Below are positions 60,864-64,000 of a DNA stretch of 64,000 nucleotides, piece after piece (position 1 is the first letter of the stretch; each line of letters starts with the position of its first letter). The stretch lies in NCBI GenBank assembly GCA_024400955.1, contig JAKSLY010000002.1:54667-118666 (forward strand). The letters are read 5' to 3'. Source of the DNA: Treponema sp. (GTDB lineage: Bacteria; Spirochaetota; Spirochaetia; Treponematales; Treponemataceae). The position numbers and the translations under genes were made by a program. The notes beneath the pieces are model-generated. The model made no database searches and had not been told where the DNA came from. It saw only the letters and a program-made list of their open reading frames with translations.

Positions 60864-62126
60864 ATGGAATACGGTAATATTGACGATAAAAAACTGTTGA
60901 TTACTCAGATTGAAGACCAGCTTAAGGAAATCAGGGACGTTGATATTCTTCTTGAAAATATCCTGAGTGGGGCACGCAAGCTTGTCAATGCAGATGCAGG
61001 CTCGATTTATGAATATGACCACAAGGAAAACAAGCTTTGGATCCGCTACAGCCAGAATGATACAAAGCAGAAGGAACTTGCACCCGGAGAAAAGCTTGCC
61101 TATACGTCTTTCTACCTTATTCCAACCCAGCAGTCAATTTCCGGTTACTGCGTCCTTTCAAAGAAGATGATTAACATAGCCGACGTCTATAACATGCCGG
61201 AATATGTTGATGAAGAAAAAAAGGAACGCAGGCCCTATGAGTTTAACTCAGGCAATGACATAAGGAACAATTACCATACCCAGTCAATGCTCACAATTCC
61301 CCTCATCATGACCAATGGAAGGGTTCTTGGTGTACTTCAGATCATCAATGCCCAGGATGAGAATGGACACGTGGTTCCCTTTGACTCGGATTCTGAATTC
61401 TATATTTCCCAGTTTGCAGCAAAGGTTGGTTCCATCTATGAATACGCATATCTTACAAGGCAGAACATAGACCGCCTTGTAAAGACGGCCGGATTCCGCG
61501 ATCCTAAGGAAACTGGTGCCCACGTAGAGCGCGTGTCTTCATTCTCCCTGGAAATATATGACCGTTATGCCACAAACAAGAACATATCTGAAAAGGAACG
61601 CGAACGTTTCCGCGATAACCTGAGGCTTGCTTCCCGCTGCCATGATGTTGGAAAGGTTGCAGTTCCAGACAAGATCCTCAAGAAAGAGGGAATCCTTGAC
61701 GATGATGAGCGCGATGTAATGAAGGGCCATACCTGTGTCGGAGCCCAGATTTTTTCACCTGTTGAAAATGACCTGGACATAATGGCACGTGACGTATGCC
61801 TGCACCACCATGACAGGTATGATGGTGGCAACAAGGGGTATCCTGGTAACTTCAATTACATGGATTACATACCTGCCACAAAGATGCCCCACGAATTGGA
61901 TCAGGCCCTCGTCGGTGAAGAAATTCCTCTTGCTGCAAGAATCGTTGCCCTTGCTGATGTCTATGACGCCCTGCGCCACAGGAGGTGCTATAAGAGTGAA
62001 TGGACTGTGGAGGATACCTTTGCAGAAATTTTAAGTCAGAGGGGCAAGCAGTTTGACCCGGAACTTGTCGATGCCTTCATGCAGATAAAGGACCGTCTCG
62101 AAGACATTAACAGCGCTATAAGCTGA
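60864..62126 (+). CDS. GAF and HD-GYP domain protein, probable cyclic di-GMP phosphodiesterase
   Basis: 420 aa. The first 210 residues are a GAF-type sensor domain. The HD-GYP domain follows, with CHDVGKVAVPD, a later HT in KGHTCVGAQIF, HHHDRYDGGNKGYPGNF carrying the GYP triad, and DVYDALRHRR. It should cleave cyclic di-GMP to GMP under control of the GAF signal. No GGDEF cyclase is in the window. It overlaps the next gene, on the opposite strand, by 11 bp. Confidence 0.92.
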   Translation: MEYGNIDDKKLLITQIEDQLKEIRDVDILLENILSGARKLVNADAGSIYEYDHKENKLWIRYSQNDTKQKELAPGEKLAYTSFYLIPTQQSISGYCVLSKKMINIADVYNMPEYVDEEKKERRPYEFNSGNDIRNNYHTQSMLTIPLIMTNGRVLGVLQIINAQDENGHVVPFDSDSEFYISQFAAKVGSIYEYAYLTRQNIDRLVKTAGFRDPKETGAHVERVSSFSLEIYDRYATNKNISEKERERFRDNLRLASRCHDVGKVAVPDKILKKEGILDDDERDVMKGHTCVGAQIFSPVENDLDIMARDVCLHHHDRYDGGNKGYPGNFNYMDYIPATKMPHELDQALVGEEIPLAARIVALADVYDALRHRRCYKSEWTVEDTFAEILSQRGKQFDPELVDAFMQIKDRLEDINSAIS

Positions 62127-62580
62127 TTTTCTTCTGGTCGAGGATTTTCCAGAATCCTTTCTCAAAACTGCGGGTGTCATGGCGCGTCTTGCTTTTCCAT
62201 TTTCCGCCTGTTGAAATGCCCAGCTGGTGCATTTGAAGGCTTAGGTTTCTTTCTTCAACAAGATAGTCGATGTTCTCTTTTGTAAAGGCCTTGCCCATGT
62301 CGTTCATGGCACTGATGCTTTTGTCAACAAGCCTTTTTGCAAGGAGAATGTCCTTTGTGATCACAATGTCTTCAGGGCCAGCGTTTTCTGCAATCCAGTC
62401 GTCAGCTGCATCCTTTGATTCCGGGCAAACCTGCATCCGGTACAGTGGATTTTCCGAAGAGAAGGGTATGTTCTTGTTGGCTGCATAAACCAGTCCGATG
62501 TTTTTTTTTGCTGAAGTTTTTTCGAGGAAGAGTTTTACTGCCCTTGAGCAGTTGTCTGCATCAACTATGATTCTTGTCAT
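62116..62580 (-). CDS. YaiI/YqxD family (DUF188) PIN-like protein
   Basis: 154 aa. Starts TRIIVDADNCSRAVKLFL and continues with the acidic motifs of the UPF0178 group (DDWIAENAGPEDIVITKDILLA), then KGFTKENIDYLV. The family has a PIN-like fold and unknown function. The ATG has AGGGTCAG upstream. It overlaps the HD-GYP gene by 11 bp at its 3' end. Confidence 0.85.
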   Translation of the reverse strand: MTRIIVDADNCSRAVKLFLEKTSAKKNIGLVYAANKNIPFSSENPLYRMQVCPESKDAADDWIAENAGPEDIVITKDILLAKRLVDKSISAMNDMGKAFTKENIDYLVEERNLSLQMHQLGISTGGKWKSKTRHDTRSFEKGFWKILDQKKISL

Positions 62581-62597
62581 TGACTGACCCTGGTTTC

Positions 62598-62906
62598 TTA
62601 CTGGTCTTCCAGCACGCTGCTGATTTTGTCAATCATGCGGAGGGTAATTTCTTCTGCCTTGGAATCTTCTTCTGATGGGGAATCCATGGAAAGGAGGGCA
62701 GACTTCTGTTTTTCCTTGAAGAGTTTGTCCGTCAGCGTTATTCCAGCAAGAATGCTTATCTTCAGGGGGTCCTTTGTTCCGGAAGACTTCTGTATTGAAT
62801 CAATGATGGCCTTGTAATATGCAGAAAGCTGCCCGAGGTATCTGTCGTCTTCGTCTGTCTGTGCGGAAAACGAAGTTCCCAAAAAATCAATCTGAAGCTT
62901 ACCCAC
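62598..62906 (-). CDS. zapA: ZapA-like cell division protein
   Basis: 102 aa from GTG 62906. LQIDFLGTSFSAQTDEDDRYL is the small globular N-terminal part of ZapA and the rest is a coiled-coil helix. ZapA cross-links FtsZ filaments. Small size lowers certainty. It follows the coiled-coil gene by 21 bp. Confidence 0.8.
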   Translation of the reverse strand: MGKLQIDFLGTSFSAQTDEDDRYLGQLSAYYKAIIDSIQKSSGTKDPLKISILAGITLTDKLFKEKQKSALLSMDSPSEEDSKAEEITLRMIDKISSVLEDQ

Positions 62907-62927
62907 TTTAAAACCTGAGGCTAATTT

Positions 62928-63500
62928 CTAGAAGATGTCAAACTGATTGTCTACAGTTGTCTGTGAAGGGGAGTTGTTCTGGCTGTCAAAGCCAAAGGAA
63001 TCCTGTTCCGGTGCGGAAAGACCTTCGCTGGTTGCAGGATATTCCTGCTGCTGGTACTGCATGGAATCTGCAGGTGGTTCCATTGAAGCCGGTTCATCAG
63101 CTTGAACTGGTTCATTCTGGGGAATGTATTCAGAATTTTCTGCCTGTGGCTGGGAAAATTCTTCCTGCGGAATGTCCTGGGATGGACTTCCAGTGTTTTT
63201 TTCTGCTGCCTGTTCTGTGGCAACAGGTTCATCGCCCTGTTCCGAGAGGATTGCATCTTCTACAGAATCAAGGCGGTGAATTGTGCTAAGAATGCTCTGC
63301 TCGATCTGGTTCTGTGCTTCTTCAAACTTGGAAATCAACTCCGTTTTGTCATCCAGTGCTTTTGTAAGCTCTAAGCATTTGCTACTTAAAGCATCATTGT
63401 CTGACTCAAGCTGAGAAATTCTGTTCTTCAATGAAGAAATCATTTCAACAGCAGATTCCACCTTTTCCTGAAGTACAAGAACTTGATCGAGCGTAACCAT
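62928..63500 (-). CDS. Coiled-coil protein of unknown function between rplT and zapA
   Basis: 190 aa. The first 95 residues form a coiled coil (VLQEKVESAVEMISSLKNRISQ and further), then a Gln/Pro/Glu-rich unstructured half. Not recognised by name; ZapB-like in outline. It begins 2 bp after the rplT stop codon and precedes zapA, so it is likely expressed with ribosomal protein L20. A division role is inference from the neighbour. Confidence 0.7.
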   Translation of the reverse strand: MVTLDQVLVLQEKVESAVEMISSLKNRISQLESDNDALSSKCLELTKALDDKTELISKFEEAQNQIEQSILSTIHRLDSVEDAILSEQGDEPVATEQAAEKNTGSPSQDIPQEEFSQPQAENSEYIPQNEPVQADEPASMEPPADSMQYQQQEYPATSEGLSAPEQDSFGFDSQNNSPSQTTVDNQFDIF

Positions 63501-63502
63501 AC

Positions 63503-63859
63503 TTATGCCTTCAATGCGTTCTTGGCTGCTTCAACAACTGCCTTGAATGCAACTGGATCTTCGATAGCCATGTTGCTCAATGCCTTTCTGTTGAGTGTAA
63601 TGTTAGCCTTTGAAAGACCATTGATGAATGTGCTGTATGTCATACCGTCTGCGCGAACTGCTGCGTTGATACGAGCAATCCAAAGTGAGCGGTAATCACG
63701 CTTCTTGAGCTTGCGTCCAGAATAAGCATGATCGAGTGCCTTTACAACAGCATCTTTAGCTGGCTTATAGTTTGACTTTCTGTCGCCCTTGAATCCCTTT
63801 GCAAGCTTGAGGATCTTAACACGGCGGTTCTTTCTTTTTGCTCCGTCTACTGCTCTCAT
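63503..63859 (-). CDS. rplT: Ribosomal protein L20
   Basis: 118 aa, full length. Very basic N-terminus ([20 protein letters not shown]), then [25 protein letters not shown]. Binds 23S rRNA early in 50S assembly and often represses its own operon. The ATG has AGGAG upstream. rpmI lies directly upstream, 16 bp away. Confidence 0.98.
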   Translation of the reverse strand: MRAVDGAKRKNRRVKILKLAKGFKGDRKSNYKPAKDAVVKALDHAYSGRKLKKRDYRSLWIARINAAVRADGMTYSTFINGLSKANITLNRKALSNMAIEDPVAFKAVVEAAKNALKA

Positions 63860-63875
63860 TTTCTAACTCCTAAAA

Positions 63876-64000
63876 TCAACCGTATGGAAGAAGCTGCTTG
63901 CGTACCTTTGCAGCTGAATCTTCAGAAAGGATACCTGCGTGGCGGAGGTTCATCTTTCTCTTTGGTGATCTCTTTGTCAAAATATGACGAAGATTCATTT
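63876..64000 (-). CDS. rpmI: Ribosomal protein L35 (N-terminal part outside window)
   Basis: About 41 C-terminal codons are visible on the minus strand, ending SEDSAAKVRKQLLPYG and containing HILTKRSPKRKMNLRHAG, the well-conserved L35 C-terminus. The gene order rpmI-rplT is the usual one; infC would lie beyond the end of the window. Confidence 0.95.
   Translation of the reverse strand, partial: MNLRHILTKRSPKRKMNLRHAGILSEDSAAKVRKQLLPYG

Overview
This window looks like chromosomal DNA of a treponeme (Spirochaetes). The evidence is a nine-gene V-type ATPase operon instead of an F-type ATPase, a chemotaxis operon in the order cheA, cheW-cheR fusion, cheX, cheY, a division and cell-wall cluster without ftsI or mur ligases other than murF, followed by dprA, topA, xerD and recO, and many lipoproteins and GTG/TTG starts. 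I see no rRNA, no CRISPR array, no prophage and no intact insertion sequence. The species cannot be fixed from the sequence alone.

Layout. 1-2470: end of a Nudix hydrolase gene, pgk, then a gene-free stretch holding a second copy of the last 14 pgk codons, a two-hairpin element and a 159-bp unit present three times, each with an intrinsic terminator. 2471-9844: a GLUG-repeat lipoprotein gene broken by a 19-bp tandem duplication, an mla-type lipid transport operon (mlaE, mlaF, mlaD, TPR protein), an ornithine/lysine decarboxylase whose 3' end carries a small hairpin insertion, and apbE. 9981-23188: an ankyrin lipoprotein, tpiA, secG, a PTS IIA protein and the V-ATPase genes (G/H-like, C, I, K, F, E, A, B, D). 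23263-30227: a response regulator with no phosphoacceptor aspartate, an outer-membrane-like protein on the other strand, then the chemotaxis operon. 30265-37636: a MarR regulator, a DUF624-like membrane protein, an HTH-PTS IIA fusion, a transglutaminase-like exported protein, an RluA-type pseudouridine synthase, a Gfo/Idh/MocA oxidoreductase, yebC, ruvC and a nuclease-like protein. 37689-47724: the mraZ-rsmH-ftsL-murF-ftsW-ftsQ-ftsA-ftsZ-xerC-TPR lipoprotein cluster. 47777-57666: dprA, topA, xerD and recO facing a nucleoside kinase, a ParB-domain protein and a class A penicillin-binding protein. 57701-64000: tRNA-Asp and tRNA-Pro, an SDR oxidoreductase, an exported GH3 glycosidase, an RNA m5C methyltransferase, a GAF/HD-GYP protein, a YaiI-type protein, zapA, a coiled-coil protein, rplT and the end of rpmI.

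How the genes work together. pgk and tpiA are lower glycolysis. secG, the PTS IIA protein and the V-ATPase genes sit close together in one orientation, which may tie phosphorelay signalling to ion pumping. The che genes form a complete signalling core around a spirochaete-type CheA. The mraZ cluster covers septum formation, while zapA and the bifunctional penicillin-binding protein lie in other operons. dprA, topA, xerC, xerD, recO and ruvC handle DNA uptake, topology, dimer resolution and repair.

Most unusual points. (1) The 3' end of pgk is duplicated with only synonymous differences around a two-hairpin element, and the decarboxylase gene has a 40-bp hairpin insertion flanked by an 8-bp direct repeat that supplies its stop codon; the two elements share sequence. 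(2) Six genes have a -10 hexamer about 6-9 bases before the start codon and no Shine-Dalgarno, so leaderless or nearly leaderless transcription seems to recur. (3) The response regulator after the V-ATPase operon has Gly in place of the phosphorylated Asp. (4) A 19-bp duplication frameshifts a surface lipoprotein gene and is exactly reversible.
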